Positions 8,114 through 17,025 of a stretch of 64,000 nt of DNA are shown here, piece after piece (positions within the stretch are counted from its first letter, which is position 1; each line of letters starts with the position of its first letter). Made by a program: the position numbers and the translations under genes. The notes under the pieces are model-generated. The model saw only the letters and a list, made by a program, of their open reading frames with translations. It was not told the DNA's origin and made no database searches. Source of the DNA: Emticicia sp. BO119 (GTDB taxonomy: Bacteria; Bacteroidota; Bacteroidia; Cytophagales; Spirosomataceae); assembly GCF_013912375.1 (NCBI RefSeq), contig NZ_JACETV010000001.1, positions 372,001 to 436,000 on the forward strand. Direction: 5' to 3'.

Positions 8114-8563
8114 TTATTTCAATATTTGGTGAGCATGGTTTTTTGAATTAACCTTGGTGATAATTTCTTCAATAATTCCGTTCTCATCAATAATAATGGT
8201 TGTGCGAAGCACACCCATATGAATATTGCCCCATAGTTTTTTTTCAGCCCAGATACCAAATTTCTCCATTACTATATGATCGGGGTCGCTTAATAAATCA
8301 AATGGTAAGTTATATTTGTGAATAAACTTCTGATGTTTTGCTTCATTATCAGGACTAATACCAAATACTTTGTAGCCTTTCGCCAGAAGTGCTTCATAAT
8401 TATCTCTTAAATTACAGGCAGTTGCCGTACAAGTGGGTGAACCGTCTTGCGGATAAAAAAATAAAACAACTTTTTTCCCTTTATAATCTTTCAGGTTAAT
8501 TTCAACGCCGTCTTGATTTTTTGCTTTTACTTCCGGAACCGGGTTTCCTACGAACAGGTGCAT
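8114..8563 (-). CDS. bcp: Thiol peroxidase of the Bcp/PrxQ family
   Basis: A 149-residue cytoplasmic peroxiredoxin that reduces hydroperoxides using thioredoxin. GSPTCTATACNLRDNY at about residues 40-55 has the peroxidatic cysteine and the second cysteine five residues on, as in E. coli Bcp. The fold core FYPQDGSPTC and VFGISPD are present. The ATG at 8563 lies inside the M23 peptidase gene, so the two genes overlap by 62 bp in different frames. No later start keeps the first beta-strand (VPEVKAKNQDG), so the overlap appears real. DUF1295 follows 12 bp later. Confidence 0.93.
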   Translation of the reverse strand: MHLFVGNPVPEVKAKNQDGVEINLKDYKGKKVVLFFYPQDGSPTCTATACNLRDNYEALLAKGYKVFGISPDNEAKHQKFIHKYNLPFDLLSDPDHIVMEKFGIWAEKKLWGNIHMGVLRTTIIIDENGIIEEIITKVNSKNHAHQILK

Positions 8564-10562
8564 GCTTCTTTTTCGATTTTTGTAATTGTTGTTGTTTAAT
8601 ATACTCCTCTAAATTTACCTGATAAGTTCCTAAATTTCCTACATTATCTACTACCTCCAGTTTTAAATCACCACTATAAGTCTGATCTTCATTGAGTTTA
8701 ATAGACCAGATTCTACCATTCTTATACTCATAATCCATCAAAACCCATTCACTGTTTACAAAACAATTGAAACTCTTGATACCAGATAAATTATCTGATA
8801 TAACAAAACTCAGATAGTTAGAGTCGAGTCGAGCCGGACGAATAGAAGGAGCTTCATTATCTGTAATTAGCTGAAAATTGCCTAATCGGCGGGTTTTAAA
8901 CTGAATTGCACTACCAACCCAAACACCTCCCAGAAAAGAACGGCCATTGTTTATATCATATACTCCGGTTTTCGGAGACATTGAAATACCCGATGGTGTC
9001 CAAAGAACTGTCATCAGATCTTTTAAAGGTATTTTCTCAGTATTAATAGTTAAACGTGTACCACTCGCTGAGGTTGTTAAATAAAGCGTATCATAAAGTG
9101 CATTATTAAAATCTATCCGTAGATGGGGCTCTGTATAGACTTGCCCGAGTTGTGGCAGAATTTCTTTTTTGATACCAATTAATGACGAACTATTATCTAC
9201 CTGAGCAAAGTCTGCTATACCCCTGTTTAAATCATACAGATATACCGCTTCTTTATTACCAACATAAGATAAAGGTACTTTAGTTGGAACGCCCTTATTT
9301 TGTAAAATAGCAAATGGAGCTTTGGTATTCTTGGCTCTGACAGCTAAGGTATTTTCAGTGATTGATGTTGAAATATTTCCTGTATAATTACTTTCTTCAG
9401 CTAAAGGTATTCCCGTTTCACTTTCTTGTAATTTTGGGGCTTCTCCCTGAATAGAGAATGTGAGCACAGATGTATTACCATAGGTGTCTTTTACCTTTAC
9501 ATAAACACTATGTAGTTGATTATCGCTGACAAATATTTTACCTTTATTTTTGTCAGTTTCATAAATAGAAATACGGTTGCCATCAGCCACATAACATTTC
9601 TGAATTCGAACACCATTGGTTTGCGAAATATCGTAGTCAATATGCACATTTATATCCTTGGAAACATCAAAAGGCATTTTTTCAAGATTTAGCTTATAGG
9701 TACTTTTACCATCTACTTCTACTTCTAATTGTGTAATGCCCATTCGAAATGGGGAGGTCTGGCTTCGGTCATAGGTATTTAGTTCTAAACCAATAATGCC
9801 TTGCGCTTTTACAATGTTTGGTAAAACGTACTCACCCGAACCCGTGCGTTTGGGTGCTATTGATACCCTGCCAAATTCACCATTAACACGGGAATAAGCA
9901 TTTAGTGTTTTTAGAATTACTCTTTCAATGATCGGTGCTTGAGAATCCTGAATTTCAGGAAACCCGAATTTCATAGGATTAATGGCATTTTCTAAGGCAT
10001 CGCGAATTTCGAAATGCAGGTGCGGTCCACCTGAAGCGCCAGTGTTACCTGAAATAGCCACAATTTCTCCCTTTTTTACTTTCAATTCGTTTGGACCTGG
10101 TATAAGTTCTATTTCCCATACTTTCTGGCTATATTCTCGTCTTCGTAGGTACTCTTCAATTGCAGGATTATAGTTTTTTAAGTGACCATAAACTGTAGTG
10201 TAACCGTTAGGGTGAGTGATATAAAGTACGTTGCCATAGCCACCACGCATGACTCTTATTCGAGAGACGTATCCATCAGCTGCAGCATATACATTATAGC
10301 CTTCTACAGCACCAGTACGAATATCAAGACCTGCATGAAAGTGATTAGTTCTTAAATCTCCGAACCCTCCTGATAAAGAAGCTTGTCTGCCGGGCTGTAT
10401 CGGGAACATGAAATATCCCTTGGGATATTGCTCCTTTGCCGCTTGTCCCGGCTCTTTCTGAGCATAAGAAAGATTTACAGACGTGTCGGAGATTAAGTAC
10501 ACAATCAATAAGATGGCACTTAAAACTCTTGTGATAATCATGGACCTATTATTATTCTTCAC
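8502..10562 (-). CDS. Exported M23 family metallopeptidase
   Basis: A 686-residue protein with an N-terminal hydrophobic segment (VLSAILLIVYLISDTSVNLSYAQ) that serves as a signal peptide. The LytM/M23 domain spans about residues 60-190 with the zinc ligands in NHFHAGLDI and GPHLHFEIRD, so it should be an active peptidoglycan endopeptidase. The rest, about 450 residues, looks like beta-sandwich repeats without recognised motifs. The last 30 residues are strongly basic (KSKKKHAPVRRK, KSKKSRRR) and their codons overlap the start of bcp by 62 bp. It probably heads the M23-bcp-DUF1295 operon. Confidence 0.88.
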   Translation of the reverse strand: MKNNNRSMIITRVLSAILLIVYLISDTSVNLSYAQKEPGQAAKEQYPKGYFMFPIQPGRQASLSGGFGDLRTNHFHAGLDIRTGAVEGYNVYAAADGYVSRIRVMRGGYGNVLYITHPNGYTTVYGHLKNYNPAIEEYLRRREYSQKVWEIELIPGPNELKVKKGEIVAISGNTGASGGPHLHFEIRDALENAINPMKFGFPEIQDSQAPIIERVILKTLNAYSRVNGEFGRVSIAPKRTGSGEYVLPNIVKAQGIIGLELNTYDRSQTSPFRMGITQLEVEVDGKSTYKLNLEKMPFDVSKDINVHIDYDISQTNGVRIQKCYVADGNRISIYETDKNKGKIFVSDNQLHSVYVKVKDTYGNTSVLTFSIQGEAPKLQESETGIPLAEESNYTGNISTSITENTLAVRAKNTKAPFAILQNKGVPTKVPLSYVGNKEAVYLYDLNRGIADFAQVDNSSSLIGIKKEILPQLGQVYTEPHLRIDFNNALYDTLYLTTSASGTRLTINTEKIPLKDLMTVLWTPSGISMSPKTGVYDINNGRSFLGGVWVGSAIQFKTRRLGNFQLITDNEAPSIRPARLDSNYLSFVISDNLSGIKSFNCFVNSEWVLMDYEYKNGRIWSIKLNEDQTYSGDLKLEVVDNVGNLGTYQVNLEEYIKQQQLQKSKKKHAPVRRKPGSGSKSKKSRRR

Positions 10563-10831
10563 GTATTTATAAAAATTTGGGTGGATATGACTAACAAAAG
10601 CCTTATGGAATCATTAACTTAATAAAACTTTGATTGTTCTTTTAAAAGAAAAAGACATTGTTGCACTAAAAAGAACAAGAAATGAAGAATTAATCTTAAG
10701 AATTTTAAAATTCCTATAGTGCTACAAAAAATGTAATCTTAAAATATTATTGGAAACCAGTTAATTCATTTTAGTCGATTCTTTCCAATTCTGTATCTTT
10801 TAGGAGCAATCGTTATTATTATCAAATAATC

Positions 10832-11458
10832 TTACTTTACTTCAAATTCAAGCATTTTATTGCCTTCTATAAATGCTATCAATTTATCTCCTATGTTTAC
10901 AGGTGCAACACCTGAAGGTGTACCTGTAAATATAATATCTCCAGTCTTTAATGTAAAAAATTTAGATACAAATGAGATAATATAATCGAACGAAAAAAGC
11001 ATCAAAGAAGTATTTCCCTGCTGACGAGTTTGTGTCTGACCGTTAGCGTCAGTAACATCTAAATGAAAGTTCAGGTTTGCCAAATCAGTAAATTCTGATT
11101 TTGGTACAAAGTCCGAAATAGGAGCAGAACCATTGAACCCCTTGGCTAAATCCCAGGGTAAGCCTTTTGCTTTCAGCTTCGACTGTAAGTCTCTTGCCGT
11201 AAAATCAATACCAATACCAATTTCATCATAATATTTATGAGCAAATTTTTCCTCAATATTTTTACCCATTTTGTTGATTTTAAGTAATATCTCTACTTCA
11301 TGATGAATATCCTGTGAAAAATCAGGATAGTAAAACGGCTCGCCATCTTTTAAAATCGCTGTATCAGGTTTTGTAAATATTACAGGTTCGTCAGGGCGTT
11401 CATTGTTTAATTCCTTAATATGTTCCACGTAATTCCGTCCAATTGCGATAATTTTCAT
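10832..11458 (-). CDS. Fumarylacetoacetate hydrolase family protein
   Basis: A 208-residue cytoplasmic protein of the FAH fold. KIIAIGRNYVEHI at the start, the metal ligands in HHEVEILLKI (glutamates) and GIGIDFTARDLQ (aspartate), and FTGTPSGVAPVNIGD near residue 180 are the family marks. Members act on 2-oxo acids as acylpyruvate hydrolases, oxaloacetate decarboxylases or 2-hydroxyhepta-2,4-diene-dioate isomerases. The short length matches the FAHD1/YcgM group, which favours acylpyruvase or oxaloacetate decarboxylase activity. It stands alone between divergent neighbours, so the context does not help with substrate. Confidence 0.87.
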   Translation of the reverse strand: MKIIAIGRNYVEHIKELNNERPDEPVIFTKPDTAILKDGEPFYYPDFSQDIHHEVEILLKINKMGKNIEEKFAHKYYDEIGIGIDFTARDLQSKLKAKGLPWDLAKGFNGSAPISDFVPKSEFTDLANLNFHLDVTDANGQTQTRQQGNTSLMLFSFDYIISFVSKFFTLKTGDIIFTGTPSGVAPVNIGDKLIAFIEGNKMLEFEVK

Positions 11459-11687
11459 ATGATATAGAATGTATCTAAAGTTTAGATTTAGGTTTGAGTT
11501 ATTTGATTTTTATGTACTTTTGATGTACTCAAAAGTCGGGAAATTTTACAAAAATAGGTATTTTCTATAGTTCGGTCGCAGATAATGGTCTGATTTTTTA
11601 GACTTTATCTGAAAATAAATATTTGTGATTCGGTTATATTCTTAACTATTTATGTCTAATAAAAACGAGAACTTAATTTAACATACA

Positions 11688-12524
11688 ATGAAAACCTTAT
11701 TAAAATCTTCAGTAGCTGCTTGTATATTGTTTATTACTATCTGGTCATGTCAGAAAGTTCCACTCACAGGACGAAAACAATTTGTAGGACTGGTTTCAAA
11801 CGAACAAATGATTCAAATGAGTTTTGCCGAGTATAAAGGCTTTATGGATACATCAAAAGTAATTTCTGCCAATGCTAGTGATGCACAAATGATTGCAAGA
11901 GTTGGTAATAGAATTAAGACAGCCGTGGAAAATTATCTGGTTCAGAATAATCTTGGAGAAATAATAAATGGGTACCAATGGGAATTTAAATTAGTACAAA
12001 GCAAAGAAGTAAATGCCTGGTGTATGCCAGGAGGTAAAGTTTGCTTTTATACCGGAATTTTACCAATTTGTAAAGATGAGGCAGGCGTGGCAGTAGTAAT
12101 GGGTCATGAGGTGGCACATGCTATAGCAAGTCATGGCCGTGAACGTATGAGTCAGGCAATGGCAGCACAGGGAATCACGCAATTGGGGGCAATAGGCGCA
12201 GGAGTATATAGTGGCAATCAACAAACAATGGAATTGGTAGGACAGGTATTAGGTGTTGGTACCACTTTGGGGTACGTACTGCCTAATAGCCGTAAGCAAG
12301 AATCAGAAGCAGATGAATTGGGTTTGATATTTATGGCGATGGCAGGTTATGACCCTCAGAATGCGGTTGCCTTCTGGCAAAGAATGGCCGAAGCAGGTAA
12401 AAATTCCTCAAAACCGCCCAAAATCCTTTCTACTCACCCTGCTGATGAAACCAGAATCAGAGATTTGCAAAAACAATTGCCTCAGGCACAGAAATATTAT
12501 ACTGCATATGCAAGTAAAAGATAA
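11688..12524 (+). CDS. M48 family metalloprotease, lipoprotein
   Basis: A 278-residue zinc protease. The N-terminus (ILFITIWSCQKVPLTGRKQF) has a lipobox-like ending at Cys21, so it is probably a lipoprotein facing the periplasm, as in the LoiP/YcaL/BepA group. MGHEVAHAIASHGRERM near residue 140 holds the HExxH zinc site, and the ESEADELGL motif at about 207 gives the third ligand. The tail HPADETRIRDLQ is typical of the family. The likely role is quality control of outer-membrane proteins. A terminator follows at 12563-12595, so it seems to be a single-gene unit. Confidence 0.92.
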   Translation: MKTLLKSSVAACILFITIWSCQKVPLTGRKQFVGLVSNEQMIQMSFAEYKGFMDTSKVISANASDAQMIARVGNRIKTAVENYLVQNNLGEIINGYQWEFKLVQSKEVNAWCMPGGKVCFYTGILPICKDEAGVAVVMGHEVAHAIASHGRERMSQAMAAQGITQLGAIGAGVYSGNQQTMELVGQVLGVGTTLGYVLPNSRKQESEADELGLIFMAMAGYDPQNAVAFWQRMAEAGKNSSKPPKILSTHPADETRIRDLQKQLPQAQKYYTAYASKR

Positions 12525-12562
12525 TGTATTAGCGGTATCGTAACGATCAATCTTAACTTAAG

Positions 12563-12595
12563 AGAGGCTCTGGTTTAATAACCAAGGCCTCTTTT
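12563..12595 (+). terminator. Terminator after the M48 protease gene
   Basis: AGAGGC (12563-12568) pairs with GCCTCT (12587-12592), with an inner GGTT/AACC stem, followed by TTTTACTTTT. It lies 39 bp after the stop codon. Confidence 0.75.
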
Positions 12596-12681
12596 ACTTT
12601 TGGAGGCATTTTAAGTATTGAGATTTATAAATTAACATTAAATGCAATTTCTGTTAAGAGTGCATTTAATCGTGTAAAAAA

Positions 12682-12712
12682 TTTGTAAAAATTTTTTCTT
12701 TGCTTACTTTTG
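12682..12712 (+). promoter_or_regulatory. Promoter of the SDR-to-MetE gene run
   Basis: TTTG at 12682-12685 and TACTTTTG at 12705-12712 are 19 bp apart, matching the Bacteroidota TTTG / TAnnTTTG consensus in both sequence and spacing. Transcription would begin near 12719, about 45 bases before the SDR start codon. Confidence 0.65.
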
Positions 12713-12763
12713 CTTGTATAGACAAGTTAGGGCAACTATTTGGTAAATTGAGAAGATAAAGGT

Positions 12764-13543
12764 ATGCTCAAAAATAAGAAAATAGTTATTATCGGAGGTA
12801 CAACCGGTTTAGGTTTATCGGCTGCTAAAGCTTTTGTGAAAAATGGCGCAAAGGTAGTTGTTGTTGGGCGTAATCCTGAAAGTTGTGTGGCTGCAGAGAT
12901 AGAATTGGGTGAAAATGCCCATGCCATGAGTGGCGATGCAGCTAATCCTTATACTGCCAATCAAGCTATAGAGTTAGCTATTAGTGATTTTGGTGGTTTC
13001 GACGGACTATATCACGTAGCTGGAGGAAGTGGCCGGAAATTTGGTGATGGTCCTTTGCATGAAATATCTTTAGAGGGCTGGAATAAAACCTTTGAATTAA
13101 ACTTGACAAGTCTGATGCTGTCAAATCAGGCAGCTATCCGTAAATTTTTAGAATCGGGCAAAGGAGGTACTATTCTGAATATGGGTTCAGTGCTGGGTGT
13201 TTCACCTTCACCTAAATATTTTTCAACTCATGCGTATGCCGCTACTAAATCCGCTATTATTGGTTTTTCAAAGTCTATTGCAGCCTACTATGCCCGTGAT
13301 AATATCAGGATAAATGTTTTAGCTCCTGCTTTGGTTGAAACACCTATGTCGCAAAGAGCCTCTAAGGATGAGGTAATTATGGATTTTGTAAAAACTAAAC
13401 AACCCTTAGATGGTGGGAGAAATGGATACGCGAGTGATTTAGACGAGGCGGCGGTTTATTTTATGTCTGATGGGTCAAAATTTACCACAGGACAGGCACT
13501 GTTTGTAGATGGGGGATGGAGTGTTAGTGAAGGGCAATATTAG
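12764..13543 (+). CDS. Short-chain dehydrogenase/reductase
   Basis: A 259-residue classical SDR. The nucleotide-binding motif GGTTGLGLSAAKAF is at about residues 10-23, the catalytic serine in NMGSVLGVS and YAATK at about 160 complete the Ser-Tyr-Lys set, and GQALFVDGGWS closes the fold. An arginine shortly after the second strand (VVVGRNPES) suggests NADP preference. It leads a plus-strand run with a ROK kinase, a SIS isomerase and a DUF1080 hydrolase, so oxidation or reduction of a sugar or polyol is a reasonable inference; the substrate is unknown. Confidence 0.88.
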   Translation: MLKNKKIVIIGGTTGLGLSAAKAFVKNGAKVVVVGRNPESCVAAEIELGENAHAMSGDAANPYTANQAIELAISDFGGFDGLYHVAGGSGRKFGDGPLHEISLEGWNKTFELNLTSLMLSNQAAIRKFLESGKGGTILNMGSVLGVSPSPKYFSTHAYAATKSAIIGFSKSIAAYYARDNIRINVLAPALVETPMSQRASKDEVIMDFVKTKQPLDGGRNGYASDLDEAAVYFMSDGSKFTTGQALFVDGGWSVSEGQY

Positions 13544-13567
13544 TGAATTGTCAAATTACATTTAACG

Positions 13568-13630
13568 TTCGGCAATCTGCATTCGGATTACGATAACCTA
13601 TTCGACAATCTGCAATCGAAAATCGACAAT
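13568..13630 (+). repeat. Imperfect tandem repeat before the ROK gene
   Basis: TTCGGCAATCTGCATTCGGA (13568-13587) and TTCGACAATCTGCAATCGAA (13601-13620) agree at 17 of 20 positions, and a partial third copy AATCGACAAT (13621-13630) ends 4 bases before the ROK start codon. It fills most of the 91-bp gap. Confidence 0.6.
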
Positions 13631-13634
13631 AAAA

Positions 13635-14519
13635 ATGTCTTACGTTATAGGAATAGACTTAGGAGGTACAAACATTAAAGGCTTAATTATCAATCAAAAA
13701 GGGGAGGTATTAAAGCAACACTATATTCCAACCAAAGATACTGATGATGGGTCCTGGCGGGAGAATGTGAAAGAGATGGTTGAATATCTGAAAAACTATC
13801 TGCAACAACCTGTTTCAGGTATTGGACTATCGGCTCCTGGACTACCCAATGAGCAAAATCAATGTATTGCTTATTTGCCTAATCGCCTGAAAGGATTAGA
13901 GAATTTTATGTGGGGAGAATATTTGGGTGATGCCACATATGTGCTGAATGATGCCCATGCAGCATTGATGGCAGAAGCAAAATTTGGAGTAGCTAAAGAC
14001 AGGCGCAATGTAGTATTGTTAACCTTAGGCACAGGCGTTGGTGGTGGTATATTAATTAACGGACACCTTTACCAGGGGTTGTCTCAAATGGCAGGACATT
14101 TAGGACATATTTCGCTCAATACCTACGAAGAAACCCAGAGTATTGTCGGAATGGTGGGGAGCCTTGAATATGCTATTGGTAATTACTCTATAGAAAAAAG
14201 AAGTCATGGAAAATATTCTTCTACCTGGGAATTGGTGGAGGCTTTCCGTAAAGGAGACTACTTTGCCACTTATTTATGGCTTTCTTCGGTTAGAAAATTA
14301 GCTATTGCTATCAGTTCTATTGCTAACCTCTTATCACCCGAAATGGTAGTACTTGCCGGAGGTATCACTTTAGCCGAAAATTCACTTTTTGAGCCTCTTT
14401 CGTCCTTTATGGAATTATATGAATGGCGACCAGGTGATAAAAAAACAGAAATTGTACAGGCTTATTTTGGTGATATGGCAGGAGCAATTGGTGCTGCCAG
14501 TTATGTACTAACTAAATAA
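13635..14519 (+). CDS. ROK family sugar kinase-like protein without the zinc cluster
   Basis: A 294-residue cytoplasmic protein of the ROK family. YVIGIDLGGTNIKGLII at the start is the phosphate-1 ATP loop, GIGLSAPGLPN and VVLLTLGTGVGGGILINGHL follow, and GHLGHISLN holds the histidine usually found beside the zinc site. The usual CxCGxxGCxE cysteines are absent: the region reads YEETQSIVGMVGSLEYAI. Such zinc-free ROK proteins exist, so loss of kinase activity does not follow. It is 21 bp before the SIS isomerase, which suggests it phosphorylates the sugar that the isomerase then uses. Confidence 0.85.
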   Translation: MSYVIGIDLGGTNIKGLIINQKGEVLKQHYIPTKDTDDGSWRENVKEMVEYLKNYLQQPVSGIGLSAPGLPNEQNQCIAYLPNRLKGLENFMWGEYLGDATYVLNDAHAALMAEAKFGVAKDRRNVVLLTLGTGVGGGILINGHLYQGLSQMAGHLGHISLNTYEETQSIVGMVGSLEYAIGNYSIEKRSHGKYSSTWELVEAFRKGDYFATYLWLSSVRKLAIAISSIANLLSPEMVVLAGGITLAENSLFEPLSSFMELYEWRPGDKKTEIVQAYFGDMAGAIGAASYVLTK

Positions 14520-14540
14520 AAATGAAATATTTTGATTAAT

Positions 14541-15350
14541 ATGAGTGTAATACAGGATTATCTGAATAAGTGTGCAGCGATTGTAGAAACAGTGAAGCAG
14601 CAAGAAAGCGAAATACAAATGGCTGCCCGATGGTTTTCTGATTCGATTTTATCGGGGAGAATGGTTCATGTGTTTGGGTCGGGGCATAGCCGTATTATGG
14701 TAGAAGAAATGTGGCCTCGCTATGGTTCATTTCCGGGGTTTAATCCAATTGTTGAACTTTCTTTGACCTTTCACAATTTAGTGGTTGGTGCTAACGGACA
14801 ACGTCAGGCCATGTTTTTAGAGAATGTAAGTGGATTGGCCGACCGTATTTTAAGAAACTTCGATTTAACGACTCTTGATACTGCCTTGATTATATCCTCA
14901 TCAGGTACAAATGTAGTGCCTGTTGAAATGGCTGAGATCTTTCAGCACAGGGGGATTAAGGTAGTAGCTCTGGTAACAAAGGAGCATCTGGAAGCAAGTA
15001 TCACGAAACGTCCTGACCGTAGGAAACTGAATGATTTTGCTGATCTGGTATTAGATACTGGTGCACCAGTTGGAGATTCGATGGTTTATGTACCCAATCT
15101 TGATACTCCTGTTTCACCAGGCTCAACAGTTGGCGGAGCTATGATTATTAATAGTATCAAAGCACAAGTCGCCGATTATCTGACTCAGGCAGGCCATCCT
15201 CCGAAAGTACTCACCGCAGGTGCTTTAGTAGGTGCTCAACGAGCTACTCAATTATTTGAAGCTGCTTATGATGAACACGCCCACAGAATAGCTAAAATGT
15301 ATGCAAAAGTAGGTGTGCCCAGTTATGTATCAGATAATGAAACCCATTAG
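14541..15350 (+). CDS. SIS domain sugar isomerase family protein (UPF0309-like)
   Basis: A 269-residue protein with one SIS (sugar isomerase) domain. VHVFGSGHSRIMVEEMWPR near residue 40 and TALIISSSGTNVVPVEMAE at about 115 are the phosphosugar-binding loops. The family (UPF0309, sugar isomerase domain-containing) is known mainly by sequence. The ATG at 14541 is chosen over a TTG at 14532. It overlaps no neighbour and sits between the ROK and DUF1080 genes with gaps of 21 and 29 bp, which points to a shared sugar pathway. The sugar is not identifiable from the sequence. Confidence 0.85.
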   Translation: MSVIQDYLNKCAAIVETVKQQESEIQMAARWFSDSILSGRMVHVFGSGHSRIMVEEMWPRYGSFPGFNPIVELSLTFHNLVVGANGQRQAMFLENVSGLADRILRNFDLTTLDTALIISSSGTNVVPVEMAEIFQHRGIKVVALVTKEHLEASITKRPDRRKLNDFADLVLDTGAPVGDSMVYVPNLDTPVSPGSTVGGAMIINSIKAQVADYLTQAGHPPKVLTAGALVGAQRATQLFEAAYDEHAHRIAKMYAKVGVPSYVSDNETH

Positions 15351-15379
15351 TTGATTTTTCACCCAAGCGATTTTAACCT

Positions 15380-16129
15380 ATGAAAAAGATTATTTGTCAG
15401 ATTATTTTGGCAGCCATTTGCCTTAGCGGATTTGCCCAAAATTTTAAAGTACCCGAAACTACTGAGGTTTGGGAGCCAAAGCCCAGATTAGTAGTACCTG
15501 CCAGAAACCCTGGGGGTGCTCCTTCTGATGCAGTCATTCTCTTTGATGGAAGTAGCCTGGATGCCTGGCAGCAAACTCAAGACAAATCTCCGGCTAAATG
15601 GCTATTGAAAGACGGGGCCATGATTGCGAAAAATGGCACAGGTGAACTAAGAACTAAACAAGAATTCGGCAGTTTTCAGTTACACGTTGAATTTAATATG
15701 CCTTTGGATTCAAAGAAAGCAGGTTACCCAAATGGGGGTAATAGTGGTGTATTTTTGCATGGAAAATATGAGATTCAGATTTTTGACTCGTATAACAACG
15801 AAGTGCCTATCTATGCCAACGGGCAGGCTGGGAGTGTTTATAAACAAGTGATACCCTTAGCTAACTCAATGTTGAAACCAGGTGAATGGAATACTTACGA
15901 TATATTTTTCACGGCGCCTAAATTCAGATACAATGGCTCTGTTGAAACGCCGGCCTACGTAACTGTTCTGATGAACGGGATTTTAGTATTAAATCATTTT
16001 GAGATACAGGGTACTATACAATACATCGGTATCCCATCTTACGAATACTATTCGGGTAGGGGACCAATTGCTTTGCAGGAGCATGGATCAGAAGTATCGT
16101 TCCGAAATATCTGGATAAGAGAATTATAA
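15380..16129 (+). CDS. Exported DUF1080 (3-keto-disaccharide hydrolase fold) protein
   Basis: A 249-residue protein with a signal peptide (MKKIICQIILAAICLSGFAQ). The DUF1080 jelly-roll begins at VILFDGSSLDAWQQ near residue 55 and continues through GNSGVFLHGKYEIQIFDSYNN and EVSFRNIWIREL. Some members of this family cleave 3-keto-glycosides; others are known only structurally. The operon position with SDR, ROK and SIS proteins agrees with a role in freeing a sugar outside the cytoplasm. The family call is firm and the reaction inferred. Confidence 0.87.
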   Translation: MKKIICQIILAAICLSGFAQNFKVPETTEVWEPKPRLVVPARNPGGAPSDAVILFDGSSLDAWQQTQDKSPAKWLLKDGAMIAKNGTGELRTKQEFGSFQLHVEFNMPLDSKKAGYPNGGNSGVFLHGKYEIQIFDSYNNEVPIYANGQAGSVYKQVIPLANSMLKPGEWNTYDIFFTAPKFRYNGSVETPAYVTVLMNGILVLNHFEIQGTIQYIGIPSYEYYSGRGPIALQEHGSEVSFRNIWIREL

Positions 16130-16134
16130 GCATT

Positions 16135-16557
16135 TTGATTGACCTTAAACAAATACAAGCGGATGAAACGTGGGCAATCCGTCACAAGGTCATGTGGCCT
16201 GACAAACCCCTTGACTTTGTGATTTTGCCCAATGACGACGAAGGATTGCACTTTGGTTTGTTTGAAAACGAAAAATTGATAGTAGTAATATCCATGTTTG
16301 TTAAAGGGGGGCAGGCTCAGTTTAGAAAATTTGCTACTGATAGTGCCTATCAGGGTAAAGGTTATGGTACACAACTATTGGCTTTCCTGATTTCAGAGGC
16401 CAAACGCTTAGGTGTACAAAAATTAATGTGTGATGCACGTGTAACAGCTATAGGGTTTTATGAAAGATTCGGTATGGAGGTGAGTTCTGAAGTATTTCAG
16501 AAAAGTGGAAAGGATTATGTAAGGATGAATCTGATACTCAGGGATATTAACTATTAA
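16135..16557 (+). CDS. GNAT family N-acetyltransferase
   Basis: A 140-residue GNAT. The acetyl-CoA loop reads DSAYQGKGYGTQLLAFLI at about residues 75-92, followed by CDARVTAIGFYERFGM, the usual end of the fold. No ATG lies close to the start; TTG at 16135, 5 bp after the DUF1080 stop, preserves the first strand (MIDLKQIQADETWAIRHKVMWP), so a TTG start is likely. The substrate is unknown. It belongs to the plus-strand run and is followed by a DinB-like gene after 11 bp. Confidence 0.85.
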   Translation: MIDLKQIQADETWAIRHKVMWPDKPLDFVILPNDDEGLHFGLFENEKLIVVISMFVKGGQAQFRKFATDSAYQGKGYGTQLLAFLISEAKRLGVQKLMCDARVTAIGFYERFGMEVSSEVFQKSGKDYVRMNLILRDINY

Positions 16558-16568
16558 ATAAGGAGGAT

Positions 16569-17015
16569 ATGCATACAATACATTTAATCAAACTATTCGA
16601 CAGAGATTTACAGAAACTTAAAGCAGAGATTGAATCCTACAAAGATGAAGAATTGCTTTGGGAGACAAGAGGGGAAATCAGTAATTCAGCAGGAAATTTA
16701 TGCCTGCATCTGATGGGTAACCTTAATCATTACTTCGGAGCGCAATTGGGTAATACTGGTTATGTGCGCAATCGCCCATTGGAATTTTCTGATAAGAATG
16801 TATCCAGAACCGCTTTGATTCAAAAAATTGAAGAGGCAAGGGAAATGCTTAAAGGAGTATTAGAAAATCTGACGGATGAAGACTTGGCAAGTAATCATAC
16901 AGAAGAATATAACAACGGACAAGATACTAATGAGTATTTTCTGATTCATCTATATGGACATTTCAATTACCATTTAGGACAAATTAATTATCATCGAAGG
17001 CTTATTATGTCATAA
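16569..17015 (+). CDS. DinB-fold family protein (DUF1572-like)
   Basis: A 148-residue four-helix-bundle protein of the DinB/YfiT superfamily. The metal-binding histidines appear as CLHLMGNLNHYFG near residue 50 and HLYGHFNYHLGQINYHRR near 130. Members are metal-dependent thiol transferases or have unknown function. An AAGGAGG sequence 4 bases before the ATG is an unusually strong Shine-Dalgarno match for this window and supports the start. It continues the run after the GNAT gene. Confidence 0.82.
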   Translation: MHTIHLIKLFDRDLQKLKAEIESYKDEELLWETRGEISNSAGNLCLHLMGNLNHYFGAQLGNTGYVRNRPLEFSDKNVSRTALIQKIEEAREMLKGVLENLTDEDLASNHTEEYNNGQDTNEYFLIHLYGHFNYHLGQINYHRRLIMS

Positions 17016-17025
17016 ACTTTGATTT

